A DNA stretch of 52,020 nucleotides from Phormidium sp. FACHB-1136 (GTDB lineage: Bacteria; Cyanobacteriota; Cyanobacteriia; Phormidesmidales; Phormidesmidaceae). Location: assembly GCF_014697375.1 (NCBI RefSeq), contig NZ_JACJRS010000037.1, positions 1 to 52,020 on the forward strand. The letters are read 5' to 3'. The notes below the pieces were generated by a model. The model was not told the origin of the DNA. It saw only the letters and a list, made by a program, of their open reading frames with translations, and did not search any database. The position numbers and the translations under genes are program-made. Positions 35,015 through 48,808 of this stretch are shown here, in pieces; position 1 is the stretch's first letter, and each line of letters starts with the position of its first letter.

Positions 35015-35803
35015 ATGCCCCCCACCCTGCTTGCCCTAGATTTTGATGGCGTTCTTTGCGATGGCCTGCTGGAGTACTTCCAAACGGCCTGGAAAGCCTA
35101 CTGTGAGGTCTTTCAGCCGACTTCCCCAGTGTCGCCGAATGGGTTGGCCGAGCGGTTTTATCCCCTGCGTCCGGTGGTGGAAACGGGGTGGGAAATGCCC
35201 CTGGTGCTTTACGGACTGCTGACCGGAGTGGCGGAGGAGGATATCCTTGACCACTGGCCGACCCTGGTGCCTCAGTTGCTGGCCCAGGCGGGGTTAGCGT
35301 CAGCCCAACTGGGGGCAGCGGTGGATGGTGTGCGGGATCAGTGGATGGCCGCTGACCTCAAGGGGTGGCTAGGGCTGCATCGGTTTTATCCGGGGGTGTT
35401 GCCTCGGCTTCAGCAGGCCCAGGCAGAAGGGGTGGAACTGGTGATTATTTCCACCAAGGAGGGGCGGTTTATTCAGCAGCTTTTGGCTCAGCAGGGGCTG
35501 GAATTGGCAGCGGATCGAATCCTCGGCAAGGAGATTAAACAGCCCAAGTATGAGACCCTGCGGCAACTGATCCTGCTGGCTGGGCAGACTTCCCACGCCA
35601 CGCCCGAAATTTGGTTTGTGGAGGACCGCATCAAAGCGCTCCAAACGGTACAAGCCCAGCCCGATTTGGCCACCCTGCCGCTTTTCCTCGCCGACTGGGG
35701 CTACAACACCGCCGCAGATCGCGCCATCGCCCAAGCCGATGATCACCTACGACTGTTATCCTTGGCCCAGTTCGCCCAACCCTTTGACCATTGGCTGACT
35801 TAA
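35015..35803 (+). CDS. HAD-superfamily hydrolase
   Basis: This 262-residue haloacid dehalogenase-like protein is probably a small-molecule phosphatase. Motif I is LALDFDGVLCDG, with the nucleophile Asp and the general acid Asp two residues later. Motif II is VIISTKE, motif III the Lys in GKEIKQPKY, and motif IV is WFVEDRIKAL. A helical cap lies between motifs I and II. It starts 30 bp after glmU ends and on the same strand. The substrate is not predictable. Confidence 0.85.
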   Translation: MPPTLLALDFDGVLCDGLLEYFQTAWKAYCEVFQPTSPVSPNGLAERFYPLRPVVETGWEMPLVLYGLLTGVAEEDILDHWPTLVPQLLAQAGLASAQLGAAVDGVRDQWMAADLKGWLGLHRFYPGVLPRLQQAQAEGVELVIISTKEGRFIQQLLAQQGLELAADRILGKEIKQPKYETLRQLILLAGQTSHATPEIWFVEDRIKALQTVQAQPDLATLPLFLADWGYNTAADRAIAQADDHLRLLSLAQFAQPFDHWLT

Positions 35804-35989
35804 ACCCATGTTCTAGATGCGTAGTGGTCGAGGCTGGAAAGCGTTTTACTTAATTTTGCTTAAGTTTAGGGAACGGTGACATTTGGCCCGGTTGTCCAGT
35901 CCATCGGCCTTGGCGGGGGCAAGTTCGGCAATCGAATCCCGCCGTTAGCCCTTAGAATAGGTTGGATTTTCTCACCACCCCTGCCGCCT

Positions 35990-39232
<3,243 letters not shown>

Positions 39233-39379
39233 AGGAGCGGTTGTCCCCTGTGGCGTCATCGGTGACTACCGAAGACGAGCAACGAAGAGCTGAGGCAGCA
39301 ACCTGAGATGAGGAGGATCGAGCTGAGGAAGAGCAACGAAGAATACGAGAGGAAATCCGAATTAGAGACCCCCAATGCC

Positions 39380-40891
39380 CTAGCGAGGCCAGCCATCCCA
39401 GGGGCTCACTTCAATGACGCCGTTTGACGTAATGACAACCCGGAAATCTGCCTGGTTTTCGCTGGCTGGACGGGATGTGACCAAATCGGGGAGGGGGGTT
39501 TCTTGGGCCAGCAGCAGGGCATCAGTGTTGATGGCGTTGTAGCCTACGATGTTACCCCGGCTATCCAAGCGCACCTGGTAGATTAAATCGGCGCGAGTGC
39601 TGGGCAGGTCAGCCTCACTCAGTTGTGCCCGTAGATCTTGGTTGAGGGCGCGGATGCGATCCCCGTCGGTAATCTTATTTTCCAGGGTCTCTAGCTTGTT
39701 GGGTTCGCGGGCTGTCTCTGGCCGGAGCCGATCCCCGGTTGTATCCGTGGCATCAGGCTGATCGGCTTCATCCTTTGGATCGTCTGCCAGGGCGGTATCG
39801 TCGGTTTCGGTTGTGTTTTCGTCGCTAGGTGACTCGCTGGCGGACGAGTCTTCAGCGGGAGGATCCTCGGTGGGGAGGTCTTCGCTGGGGAGGTCTTCGG
39901 TAGCCAGGTTGGGATCCCAAATATCTACCTCTACCTCGCCATCGGGGGTGAAGCGGGTCAAAAACTGAGCCACCGCCTGCCGGGGGGCTTCGGGATCTAT
40001 CGTCGGTACGGTTAACCGGGCCAGGGGAGTGCTGTCCACGGCCTCTAGGGCGACATCGTTCTCGTACTTATAGCCCAGGATATCGCCGCTTTCTGAGACC
40101 ACCACTCGGTAGACCAGTTCTTCACGAGCATCGTTGGCCGCGGTCCACCCAGACTGGAGGCGCTGCCGCAGTTGCCGCCGCAGAGTGGTTAGGGTGACGG
40201 TATCGGTAATCAGGGGAGCCTCGTCCCAGGTGTCCAGATTCTCTGGGTCGGGGGAGGTCGCCGCGTCGGTATCTAGGGTTTCTGTCGTTTCGCGACGCTC
40301 CAGTTGGCTGGGTTCAAATTCCGGTGGCGGCACAAAGAATAGGGCTAAGCCAGCGGCAACGAGGGCAGCGGCTCCGACTACGGCGGGGGCAGACCGTTTG
40401 GCAATGGGTTCGGCGGGTTTCACCATCCGGCGGGGAATGGCCTGGAACTGAGCCTTGAGGTCGGGTAACGTCAGACCATCGGCCAGCAGTTGATCCACCG
40501 CCTCCATCAGGTCGTAGAACTGGACGGTGGTGAGGGGAATATCGAGCGGAGCCAGGGCGTCGGTATCCACGGCAGGTTCGGTGCTGGGCTGCTGCCGCAC
40601 CATGAGATGGTGGAGATTGCCCTCCCCCGACTTCACATTGACCAAGGGCATGGCGGGGTTGGCGGGGCGAGGAATGCCGCTCAGCAAATGTTGACCGTAG
40701 GCACTGACGGCGGCGACGAGGCCATCTAAAAATTCGCGCCCGCCCGTGAGGGTGGTATCGGTGACGCCAGGGAACTGGCATTCCGCGTTCATCAACACCG
40801 TCATCGGGGAGTAGGGATCGCCGACCACGGCCTCAATGCCCTCTAGCACGAGGTTGCAGTAGGGCAGGGTGTACTGACGTTTAACGGTCAT
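39380..40891 (-). CDS. DUF4335 domain-containing membrane-anchored protein
   Basis: This 503-residue cyanobacterial protein has no known role. The N-terminal domain opens MTVKRQYTLPYCNLVLEGIE, typical of DUF4335. One membrane segment (SAPAVVGAAALVAAGLALFF, about 168-187) separates it from an acidic, Asp/Glu/Thr-rich region (SEDLPTEDPPAEDSSASESP) and from two related C-terminal parts, each with an SRGNIVGY- or ESGDILGYKYEN-like phrase. Its ATG overlaps the stop of the DUF3038 gene upstream (ATGA), so the two are translationally coupled. Confidence 0.85.
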   Translation of the reverse strand: MTVKRQYTLPYCNLVLEGIEAVVGDPYSPMTVLMNAECQFPGVTDTTLTGGREFLDGLVAAVSAYGQHLLSGIPRPANPAMPLVNVKSGEGNLHHLMVRQQPSTEPAVDTDALAPLDIPLTTVQFYDLMEAVDQLLADGLTLPDLKAQFQAIPRRMVKPAEPIAKRSAPAVVGAAALVAAGLALFFVPPPEFEPSQLERRETTETLDTDAATSPDPENLDTWDEAPLITDTVTLTTLRRQLRQRLQSGWTAANDAREELVYRVVVSESGDILGYKYENDVALEAVDSTPLARLTVPTIDPEAPRQAVAQFLTRFTPDGEVEVDIWDPNLATEDLPSEDLPTEDPPAEDSSASESPSDENTTETDDTALADDPKDEADQPDATDTTGDRLRPETAREPNKLETLENKITDGDRIRALNQDLRAQLSEADLPSTRADLIYQVRLDSRGNIVGYNAINTDALLLAQETPLPDLVTSRPASENQADFRVVITSNGVIEVSPWDGWPR

Positions 40892-41493
40892 ACCACCTCT
40901 CCATCAAACAAACTACTCCACAGCCGCTGGGTGCCCAAAATGCCGGAGCAGAGCAGCAGTTGCTCTAATAATTGCATAGCTAATTCGTCCAACTGTTCAT
41001 CGCTGCTGTAGGCGATCACCCCGGCCCGACGGGGGTTCATGCGAGAGCGAAAATGGGTGCGAAACCGCTGAAGATAGTCCGCTAGCCGCAGGTGATGGTC
41101 GAGGGACAGACCCCGTTCCCGAAGCTGCTGATAGCCCGTGAGTAACTGCCGCATCAGCACCGTCAGCCGTCGGGATAGATTGCCGATAATGGCGACCAGC
41201 GCCTTCGCTTCCTCTAGGGTCATAGGCCGACGCTGGCTATAGCGGCGCATGGGGTTGGTGCTGCGTAACAGCCACAGGTTCACCCGCCCCTTCACCACCG
41301 GATCGAGGCCCAACTCCTGGGCCACCGTCAGCATCGCCTCACTGCCGCCCAAATCTAACGCCTCAATGGCCAGCAGCAGCAGATCAATCTGGGTGCGGGC
41401 ACGACGGGGGCATTCTTGGCTGGGCAACTCTGGGGTTGGCAGCGACTCCAAAATTAAGGGGACGGAGGATCTGGGCGGGCTATCTACTGGCAT
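40888..41493 (-). CDS. DUF3038 domain-containing protein
   Basis: This 201-residue, mainly helical protein of a cyanobacterial family has unknown function. Typical stretches are QIDLLLLAIEALDLGGSEAM and LGLDPVVKGRVNLWLLRSTN, followed by PMRRYSQRRPM. There is no signal or membrane segment. It is the first gene of a two-gene unit with the DUF4335 gene. On the leftward strand TACAAT occurs about 160 bases before its start and could be a -10 element. Confidence 0.87.
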   Translation of the reverse strand: MPVDSPPRSSVPLILESLPTPELPSQECPRRARTQIDLLLLAIEALDLGGSEAMLTVAQELGLDPVVKGRVNLWLLRSTNPMRRYSQRRPMTLEEAKALVAIIGNLSRRLTVLMRQLLTGYQQLRERGLSLDHHLRLADYLQRFRTHFRSRMNPRRAGVIAYSSDEQLDELAMQLLEQLLLCSGILGTQRLWSSLFDGEVV

Positions 41494-41744
41494 TCAGGGT
41501 GGCTCTGCGCGATAACGGTAATCAACATCTCATCCATACATCAATCAGCTCCGATGGTGGGCACCCAGGTTGACACCGGATAGGGTGGCACCCCATGGGG
41601 GCATCGGACTCGGTGAGGCACCACAGGGCTAAGCCCAAGGCTGTCAGCCAGCATTGTATCAAAACACGGTTGACCCCATCGCTGGAGGGATAACCGCCAT
41701 CACTACCCCAGGGCATTGTCAGGGCGAAGCGGGCGACCCTATCC

Positions 41745-44309
41745 CTAGTTTTGGCCTGCGGCTTGGCCCATGCTTTCGATGAGCCACTGGCCATCCTGCC
41801 GCACGAGGACGTATTCCATGGTGAGGCGGTCATCGTAAGAGGCTCGGTCGTTTTCCACGCCGTATTCAAACAATCGGGCATTTTCCCGGACGACAGCCGT
41901 CACCTGAAGCCGATCCGCCGTGGGGTCATCGGGAGTCACGGACTGCACCTCCACCTCATGCTCGTATTCCCAATACCAGTTTTCCTGGGGGGCCGCAGCG
42001 GCGCGGCGTTGCCATTGGTTCAGCAGGGGGCCAGTCAAAATCGTCTCAAGCTGGTTGGATTGATAGTCTTCCCCCATGGCGGCACGTTTGGCGCTCAGCC
42101 AGGTCTCAATCACCTGTTGGGCCATGCTGGCTGCGCCGATCTGCTCATCGGGGCTAGGGGCGCTAGGGATTTCCACGGCAGGCTCGGCAAGGCTTAATTC
42201 TAGAGGTCGCCCCTCCAGCCTTGGCCCAGACATCGCCCCCGCTACCCAACTGACGGTACGGGCCGTGGCAAAGCCTAAGGCTCCTAACCCCACCAACCCC
42301 ACGACGCCCACCAAAGCCAACCGTCCCCAGCGAGGCGAAGAGGACTTCTTGCGCCGTGGCCCTGCTTCAAGCTGCGTCACATTAGCCGAGGGAACGGTGG
42401 CTGAGGGATCCTTCGCCGTGATAGATCGGGCAGCGGCAGTGCTGGGCTGAGGCGACTTGGCACGGGAAGAGCTAGGGGAGGACGGCGTGGCCTTGGCTTT
42501 GGCGGAGGACTGCAACTGACCTTCTGGGGAAAGCTGGGCCACCCGTTCCGCCACGGAGGGTTCTAGATCGGGCGCTGTCCGGTCTAGGGGCGTTGGGGTG
42601 ATGACCGACGGCGTTGATTTAGATCGCCCTTGAGATCGATCTGGGGTGGGCCGTTCTGGGGTAGACCGCTGGGCTGGATGCACCGGAGCCGAAGACTGAG
42701 GTGGCGTAGGATTGGGAGAGACCCTGGCAACGGCACCAACCGAGTTAGTGGCCTTAGCCGCTGGGTGGGTGCGTCCTGGGCGAGCCTCGTAGGATTCTGC
42801 CGCACCGTGACCATTGCGGCTCGGGGCGGGGGCGGGCGGGGGCGCACTGTAGCCGTTGGTGGCGGAGGATGGCATGGCCGTAGGGCGCGGATAGGCCGTG
42901 GGGCTGGAGAGGGAGGGAGCATGGATGGGCAGCGACCCCTCCACGGTGGGGATGCTGTAGTCCTGAACGGCGGGATCGACCCCTTCCCAGGCGGATTCTG
43001 GCCCCGCTGGCACCATGGCCTCTAGGTAGCTTTGCACCTGGGGATCGGCGAAGTAGTCCTTGAGGGTGGCCTCTTGCCCCTTGAAATCGCGAAAATGGGG
43101 GAACAGCTCGTCCTGAATCCAGCGCTCGGTGTAGAGGCAGAGTCCCGGCAGCAGGTCGGGGGAATGGCGGGAATGTTCGCGAATGTAGGCCAGGGGTTCG
43201 TATTCTTGGCTGAACTCCAAGGCGCGGTTGGCCTCCTCGGTTTGGCCCAGCAGCATGGCACAGACCGCCTGCTCTAGGTGGACATCCTGCTGACTGGCAA
43301 GGCCCATGAGCAACTGCTTGGCACGACGCACGAGGGCGGGCTGGTGACGGGCAAACCCCCTGGCCAGCAGGGCATACACCGTGAGATAGGTGGCGACGGG
43401 CGAGGGGCGACGGGCCTCATGCTCAAATAATTCCTGCTGCTCGGAGGCGGTTAAATAGTCCCGCAGTTGCTGAATGAAGCGCAAAAAGTCGTCAATGGCC
43501 AGCCCAGACAGGTCGTCCTCACTGCCCTCAATGCCGCCCCGATCCTCCAGCATGGATTTCAGCAGTTTCAATCCCTGCCGCCGTTCGCGGGTTTGATCGA
43601 GGGGGCGGGCCAGCAGTTCTAGAATTCGATAGGGCCGAAGTTTGTACAGATCCGACTGAATTTCCGCCCGCAGAGTCGGGAAACGATTTTCCTTGGCCAG
43701 CAGTTCGTGCCCCGTTTCTAGGGATTCCGCTGCCGTTTCATACTGGCGCTGATGCCATTGCTCACGGCCCAACTCCAAACAAGCTAGGGCCAAGGTGAGC
43801 ACCACATCCCCTTGCACTAGGGCTGGGTCGCCCAATTGCCCATCGGCCAGACTAGCGGTGCCGCTGCTCAGGTAGGGTCGCCCCAGGTGGATCACCTGCT
43901 CGTATTCGCCCAGCTCCAGCAAAATCAGCAGCGATCCAGTAAACAAATTGGGCTCAATTTCGATGCTGTTGCCCGGACTTTCCCCAGCCCTGGGTTCCGT
44001 AGCTAGGGATCGTAGGGCTGCTTCCCCTAGATCAGAGCGCACCTCTAGCCCCCCGCCTCCCTTGGTCTCTGGGGCAGACTCGGCGTAGGCATCAGCTAAA
44101 AAACGGCTGTCGTAGTCTCGGCGGTTGTCAGAATCAGACAGGACTTGGTAAGCCTCGTCAAGGAGTTGCTTTCGGGCGGCAATGGCCACCTCAGAAAATT
44201 CGCGCCTGGGAAGCTGCAAACCCCGATCTCGGTGGGCCTGCTGGAGTTGATCCGCCGTAGCCTGAATCGGCAGACCTAGAATTCGGTAGTAGTCCAATGG
44301 AACGTGCAC
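41745..44309 (-). CDS. ftn2: ARC6/Ftn2/ZipN-like cell division protein (J-like domain, IMS domain)
   Basis: This 854-residue protein anchors and organises the FtsZ ring in cyanobacteria and chloroplasts. It starts with a J-like domain, MHVPLDYYRILGLPIQATAD, in which the HPD motif of true DnaJ proteins is absent, as is usual for this family. A helical repeat region (about 100-440) follows, then a long Pro/Ser/Thr/Ala-rich linker, then one membrane segment (LALVGVVGLVGLGALGFATA), then the C-terminal IMS domain (EQIGAASMAQQVIETWLSAK; WYWEYEHEVEVQSV). It stands alone on the leftward strand and diverges from pdhA. Confidence 0.92.
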   Translation of the reverse strand: MHVPLDYYRILGLPIQATADQLQQAHRDRGLQLPRREFSEVAIAARKQLLDEAYQVLSDSDNRRDYDSRFLADAYAESAPETKGGGGLEVRSDLGEAALRSLATEPRAGESPGNSIEIEPNLFTGSLLILLELGEYEQVIHLGRPYLSSGTASLADGQLGDPALVQGDVVLTLALACLELGREQWHQRQYETAAESLETGHELLAKENRFPTLRAEIQSDLYKLRPYRILELLARPLDQTRERRQGLKLLKSMLEDRGGIEGSEDDLSGLAIDDFLRFIQQLRDYLTASEQQELFEHEARRPSPVATYLTVYALLARGFARHQPALVRRAKQLLMGLASQQDVHLEQAVCAMLLGQTEEANRALEFSQEYEPLAYIREHSRHSPDLLPGLCLYTERWIQDELFPHFRDFKGQEATLKDYFADPQVQSYLEAMVPAGPESAWEGVDPAVQDYSIPTVEGSLPIHAPSLSSPTAYPRPTAMPSSATNGYSAPPPAPAPSRNGHGAAESYEARPGRTHPAAKATNSVGAVARVSPNPTPPQSSAPVHPAQRSTPERPTPDRSQGRSKSTPSVITPTPLDRTAPDLEPSVAERVAQLSPEGQLQSSAKAKATPSSPSSSRAKSPQPSTAAARSITAKDPSATVPSANVTQLEAGPRRKKSSSPRWGRLALVGVVGLVGLGALGFATARTVSWVAGAMSGPRLEGRPLELSLAEPAVEIPSAPSPDEQIGAASMAQQVIETWLSAKRAAMGEDYQSNQLETILTGPLLNQWQRRAAAAPQENWYWEYEHEVEVQSVTPDDPTADRLQVTAVVRENARLFEYGVENDRASYDDRLTMEYVLVRQDGQWLIESMGQAAGQN

Positions 44310-44788
44310 AGTTCATATCCCCAGCAGCGAATTCACCCGAAATAGTACCTAAAAAGCCCCAACCGATCCCTTCGTCTTGCCCCTGCCCGCTGTTTCTGAG
44401 CGCTGTTTCTGACCTTTGTCACCTATTGCCACCATCGTCGGGATAGATAATGTCCACCCTGCCCACGACCACAATGTTCCTGACGACAGGATTCATAGCC
44501 TTTGAGCACCGCCGATAGCCCTAACCCTTCAACCGATAAAAACAAACCGCTTAAAAGGTGAAGTTTATATCATAGACCTCGACCTCTGGCCAGGGGCGAT
44601 CACCCCTCTTTTAGCCCGTTTTTGCAGGTGTCGTCAACTCAGGATTTTTGATAACGGTACGGCCCTCGGTATGATAGGAAACAGTTTTGGGTATCCCCTG
44701 GCGCTGCCCCGGCGGGGTAACGCTTTGGGGACACCTTTTTCGGTATAGTCAAGTGTTGGACATCGCAGCGTAGGACCCAGCAAGACCC
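44310..44788. other. Intergenic region between divergent ftn2 and pdhA
   Basis: The 479-bp gap should contain promoters for both genes. TATAGT at 44744-44749, about 40 bases before the pdhA start, is a plausible -10, though no -35 box has good spacing. An AT-rich patch at 44565-44577 (TTTATATCATAG) could serve either direction. I see no small gene or structured RNA. Confidence 0.4.
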
Positions 44789-45817
44789 ATGGTTCAAGAA
44801 CGGACATTACCCCAGTTTCAGGCTCCAGCAGCTTCCATCTCCAGTGAGGAAGGGCTGAGGCTGTACGAAGACATGATTTTGGGTCGCTTCTTTGAAGACA
44901 AGTGCGCCGAGATGTACTATCGGGGCAAAATGTTTGGGTTTGTGCACCTCTACAACGGTCAGGAAGCGGTGTCCACCGGGGTGATCAAGTCCATGCGCCC
45001 CGATGACTACGTGTGCAGCACCTACCGCGACCACGTCCACGCCCTCAGCGCCGGGGTACCCGCCAAAAATGTGATGGCGGAACTCTTCGGTAAGGAAACG
45101 GGCTGTAGCCGAGGTCGGGGTGGTTCCATGCACCTGTTTTCGGGCGAACACAACCTGCTGGGGGGCTTTGCCTTCATTGGGGAAGGAATCCCTGTGGCTC
45201 TAGGGGCCGCCTTCCAAACCCACTATCGCCGCGTGGCCCTAGGGGATGCCAGTGCCGACCAAGTCACCGCCTGCTTCTTTGGCGATGGCACCAGCAACAA
45301 CGGCCAATTTTTTGAATGCTTGAACATGGCGGCGCTGTGGAAGCTGCCGATTCTATTCGTCGTAGAAAACAACAAATGGGCGATTGGCATGGCCCATGAA
45401 CGCGCCACCTCCCAGCCAGAAATCTACAAAAAAGCCTCGGTGTTTGGGATGCCGGGCTATGAAGTAGACGGCATGGACGTGATGGCGGTGCGATCCATTG
45501 CCCAAGAAGCCGTGGCCCGCGCCCGCGCCGGAGAAGGCCCCACCCTGATTGAAGCCCTCACCTACCGCTTCCGGGGGCACTCCCTGGCCGACCCCGACGA
45601 GCTACGTTCTAAGGCCGAAAAAGAAGAATGGCTGGCCCGTGACCCCATCAAGCGCTTTGAAGCCTACCTGCTAGAACAAAATCTCGCCGACGAAGCCACC
45701 CTCAAGGGCGTGCGGGATCGCATCCAAACCACCATCGACGATGCCCTCACCTTCGCCGAAGAAAGCCCCGAACCCAGCCCCGACGACCTCTATAAGTACA
45801 TCTTCGCCGACAGCTAA
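44789..45817 (+). CDS. pdhA: Pyruvate dehydrogenase E1 component, alpha subunit
   Basis: This 342-residue thiamine diphosphate enzyme subunit decarboxylates pyruvate together with the beta subunit encoded at 46050. The cofactor motif runs from [20 protein letters not shown] to [11 protein letters not shown] (GDG...NN). The phosphorylation-loop-like region has [20 protein letters not shown]. The substrate end [18 protein letters not shown] is characteristic of pyruvate E1. It is full length. The 232-bp gap before pdhB shows that the two are not tightly coupled here. Confidence 0.95.
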   Translation: MVQERTLPQFQAPAASISSEEGLRLYEDMILGRFFEDKCAEMYYRGKMFGFVHLYNGQEAVSTGVIKSMRPDDYVCSTYRDHVHALSAGVPAKNVMAELFGKETGCSRGRGGSMHLFSGEHNLLGGFAFIGEGIPVALGAAFQTHYRRVALGDASADQVTACFFGDGTSNNGQFFECLNMAALWKLPILFVVENNKWAIGMAHERATSQPEIYKKASVFGMPGYEVDGMDVMAVRSIAQEAVARARAGEGPTLIEALTYRFRGHSLADPDELRSKAEKEEWLARDPIKRFEAYLLEQNLADEATLKGVRDRIQTTIDDALTFAEESPEPSPDDLYKYIFADS

Positions 45818-46049
45818 CGTCCTCGTAGGGTGGGGATGTCGGAGAACAGCACTGGCATCCCGGTGCTTTTCGAGGGGGTCTTCATACTAGCGATTCTACT
45901 TCCATAGATTCGGTCTACGGTTATAGCGATAGATGTCTGATGCGGAACCCACCCCTACCCCTTTTCATAGGGGATTTCAGGACTTAGCTTTGGCGAATTA
46001 ACGCTTTCCTTACGTTTTTCTTCAACCTTCACCCAACGACACCGAAACC

Positions 46050-47033
46050 ATGGCAGAAACTCTCCTCTTTAACGCCCTGCGCGAGGCCATCGACGAAGAG
46101 ATGGGCCGCGACGACACCGTTTTTGTGCTGGGCGAAGATGTCGGCCAATACGGCGGTTCCTACAAAGTCACCAAAGACCTCTACGACAAGTACGGCGAGT
46201 TCCGCGTGCTCGATACCCCCATCGCCGAAAACAGCTTTACCGGGATGGCCGTCGGTGCGGCGATGACCGGGTTGCGGCCCATCATCGAAGGGATGAACAT
46301 GGGCTTTTTGCTGCTGGCCTTCAACCAAATTGCCAACAATGCCGGGATGCTGCGCTACACCTCCGGCGGCAACTTCAAAATTCCCATGGTGATCCGTGGC
46401 CCTGGCGGCGTGGGTCGGCAGCTAGGGGCCGAGCACTCCCAGCGGCTGGAAGCCTATTTCCAAGCGGTGCCCGGTCTCAAAATCGTGGCCTGCTCTACCC
46501 CCTACAATGCCAAGGGCTTGCTCAAATCCGCCATCCGCGACGACAACCCGGTGCTGTTCTTCGAGCACGTCCTCCTCTACAACCTCAAGGAAGACCTGCC
46601 CAACCACGAGTACCTAGTGCCCCTGGATAAGGCCGAAATCGTCCGCCCCGGCAAGGATGTCACCATCCTTACCTATTCCCGGATGCGCCACCACGTCACC
46701 CAGGCGGTGAAAGGTCTCGTGGCCAAGGGCTTTGACCCAGAGGTGATCGACCTGATTTCCCTGAAACCCCTGGATTTCGACACTATCGGAGCCTCCATCA
46801 AGAAAACCCACCGGGTGATCGTCGTGGAAGAATGTATGCGGACGGGCGGCATTGGCGCAGAAATCATCGCCTCCATCAACGACCGCTTCTTTGATGAACT
46901 GGATGCCCCGGTGCTGCGGCTGTCTTCCCAAGACATCCCCACCCCCTACAACGGCAAGCTGGAAAGCCTGACCATCGTGCAGCCCAAGCAGATTGAAGCC
47001 GCCGTTGAGAACATGATGGCCCTGAAGGTTTAG
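46050..47033 (+). CDS. pdhB: Pyruvate dehydrogenase E1 component, beta subunit
   Basis: This 327-residue partner of PdhA completes the E1 active site. It has the transketolase-like pyrimidine-binding domain ([40 protein letters not shown]) and the C-terminal domain ([40 protein letters not shown]). Length and ends are normal. The start is ATG 46050. The neighbours secD-secF are a separate unit. Confidence 0.95.
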   Translation: MAETLLFNALREAIDEEMGRDDTVFVLGEDVGQYGGSYKVTKDLYDKYGEFRVLDTPIAENSFTGMAVGAAMTGLRPIIEGMNMGFLLLAFNQIANNAGMLRYTSGGNFKIPMVIRGPGGVGRQLGAEHSQRLEAYFQAVPGLKIVACSTPYNAKGLLKSAIRDDNPVLFFEHVLLYNLKEDLPNHEYLVPLDKAEIVRPGKDVTILTYSRMRHHVTQAVKGLVAKGFDPEVIDLISLKPLDFDTIGASIKKTHRVIVVEECMRTGGIGAEIIASINDRFFDELDAPVLRLSSQDIPTPYNGKLESLTIVQPKQIEAAVENMMALKV

Positions 47034-47117
47034 GCGCGGTTACGGCCCAGCCGTTGGCCCTCACCCCCAGGGATGCTACCGCTGATCCGCAATCAGACCT
47101 ATCCATACCAGCCTGAG

Positions 47118-47227
47118 GGATCCCCCTAAATTCCCCTTAGAAAGGGGGACTTTGACTCCAGTTCCTCCCTTTCTAAGGGTGACTTTGACTCCGGTTCCCC
47201 CCTTTCTAAGGGGGGCTAGGGGGGATC
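47118..47227. repeat. Palindromic intergenic repeat, second copy of the GATCCCCCTA family
   Basis: A 110-bp element has GATCCCCCTAAAT at one end and CTAGGGGGGATC at the other. It matches the element at 5839-5920 in its ends and in GGGGGACTTTGACTCC, but it carries one extra internal unit (TCCCTTTCTAAGGGTGACTT), so it has grown by internal duplication. It lies between pdhB and secD. Confidence 0.75.
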
Positions 47228-47347
47228 AACACCCAGGTCAAATTAAGATAGAAACTGATGGATAAGCGACCATTCCCAGAAGGCTAGGAGCGCCGGAAAG
47301 ACTCTCTATCTCCGAATTCCCCATTCGTCCTGTTACCCCCCTGATCC

Positions 47348-48808
47348 ATGGCAAAGTATCAAGCTTGGTTAGCACTGATTCTGGCATTGGCCATTGGGGC
47401 CGTGACGCTGATTGCGAATTCGCTGCTGTCGGAAAATCCCCTGTTTCCCACTTCCCTCGGTCTGGATCTGCGTGGCGGTTCCCAGCTCACCATTCAGGTG
47501 CAGCCCACCGCCGCCATTCCCACCATCACCGAGCGGGAAATGGAAGCGGTGCAGAGCGTGGTAGAAGGCCGCGTCAACGGGCTAGGGGTTTCCGAAGCCA
47601 TTGTGCAGCAGCTCGGCAATGATCAGCTTTTGGTGCAGTTGCCAGGGATTAACGATCCTCAGCAGGCGGAACGGGTACTGGGCGGCACGGCACAGCTAGA
47701 GTTTCGGGCGCAGAAAGTGGGCACCGAGCAGCAGCTTTTGGTGGAAACCGAAATTTTGCAGGAGCATCTGGCTGACCTCGCCCAAATTCAGGACAACCTG
47801 CCCCCCACCGGAGCCATGGACGACGCCACCCAGGCGGAAATTGACGCCATCCAGGCCGACATCACCACCAGCGAAGCCGCCATCCTAGACCTGTTTGAAC
47901 CCAGCGAACTGAAGGGCGACAAGCTCACCGATGCCCTAGCCCGTCCCGGCAATGGTACCCAGTGGGAAGTGGTGATTGAGTTCAACAACGAAGGGGCCAA
48001 CGACTTTGCCGAACTGACCAAATCCGTGGCGGGAACGGGCCGAGGATTAGGGATTTTCCTCGATAACCGCCTGCTTAGCGCCCCACGGGTAGACGTGCAG
48101 TATGCCGAACTGGGGATTACCGGGGGCACTGCGGTGATTTCCGGCAACTTTGATGCGGTGTCGGCCCGCGATTTGGAAATTCAACTGCGCGGCGGTGCCC
48201 TGCCCCTGCCTGTAGAAGTCGTGGAAAACCGCACTGTTGGCCCCACCCTAGGCCGAGACAGCATCCAGCGCAGTCTCTACGCTGCCCTCGTCGGTCTAGC
48301 CCTGGTGTTGGTGTACATGGCGGTGTACTATCGCCTGCCGGGAATTTTGGCGGACATCGCCCTAGTGGTCTATGCCCTGCTCACCTGGGCGGCGTTTGTG
48401 ATGCTGGGCGTCACCCTCACCCTGCCGGGGATTGCCGGATTCATCCTCAGCATTGGCATGGCGGTGGATGCCAACGTGCTGATCTTTGAGCGCACCCGTG
48501 AGGAGCTCCGCGCTGGCAAAACCCTGTATCGCTCGGTGGAATCGGGCTTTTATCGAGCCTTTTCCAGTATTCTCGACAGTAACGTCACCACGGTGATTTC
48601 CTGCTTGGCGCTGTTTTTCTTTGGGGCGGGTCTGGTCAAGGGCTTTGCCCTCACCCTGGGCCTGGGGGTGTTGGTGAGTATGTTCACGGCCTTTACCTGC
48701 ACCCGCACCCTGCTGTTTGTGGCCCTGGGGATGCCCCAGTTTCGCAAACCCGAATGGTTTTACCCCGGCATTAGCCGCCTGACTGCCCCCCGGAGCGCCA
48801 CCCCATGA
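47348..48808 (+). CDS. secD: Protein translocase subunit SecD
   Basis: This 486-residue inner-membrane protein uses the proton gradient to help finish Sec-dependent export. An N-terminal membrane segment is followed by [15 protein letters not shown] (the SecD D1 motif) and a large periplasmic domain. Five more membrane segments follow with [25 protein letters not shown] and [24 protein letters not shown] sequence (here [20 protein letters not shown]). The 3' end overlaps secF by 4 bp (ATGA). Confidence 0.96.
   Translation: MAKYQAWLALILALAIGAVTLIANSLLSENPLFPTSLGLDLRGGSQLTIQVQPTAAIPTITEREMEAVQSVVEGRVNGLGVSEAIVQQLGNDQLLVQLPGINDPQQAERVLGGTAQLEFRAQKVGTEQQLLVETEILQEHLADLAQIQDNLPPTGAMDDATQAEIDAIQADITTSEAAILDLFEPSELKGDKLTDALARPGNGTQWEVVIEFNNEGANDFAELTKSVAGTGRGLGIFLDNRLLSAPRVDVQYAELGITGGTAVISGNFDAVSARDLEIQLRGGALPLPVEVVENRTVGPTLGRDSIQRSLYAALVGLALVLVYMAVYYRLPGILADIALVVYALLTWAAFVMLGVTLTLPGIAGFILSIGMAVDANVLIFERTREELRAGKTLYRSVESGFYRAFSSILDSNVTTVISCLALFFFGAGLVKGFALTLGLGVLVSMFTAFTCTRTLLFVALGMPQFRKPEWFYPGISRLTAPRSATP

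Noticed and set aside
39233..39379. Purine-rich GAGCAACGAAGA repeats after carB, which could be a coiled-coil coding remnant.
   Set aside because: All frames are closed within a short distance and the repeats are imperfect. I could not support a gene or a named element.
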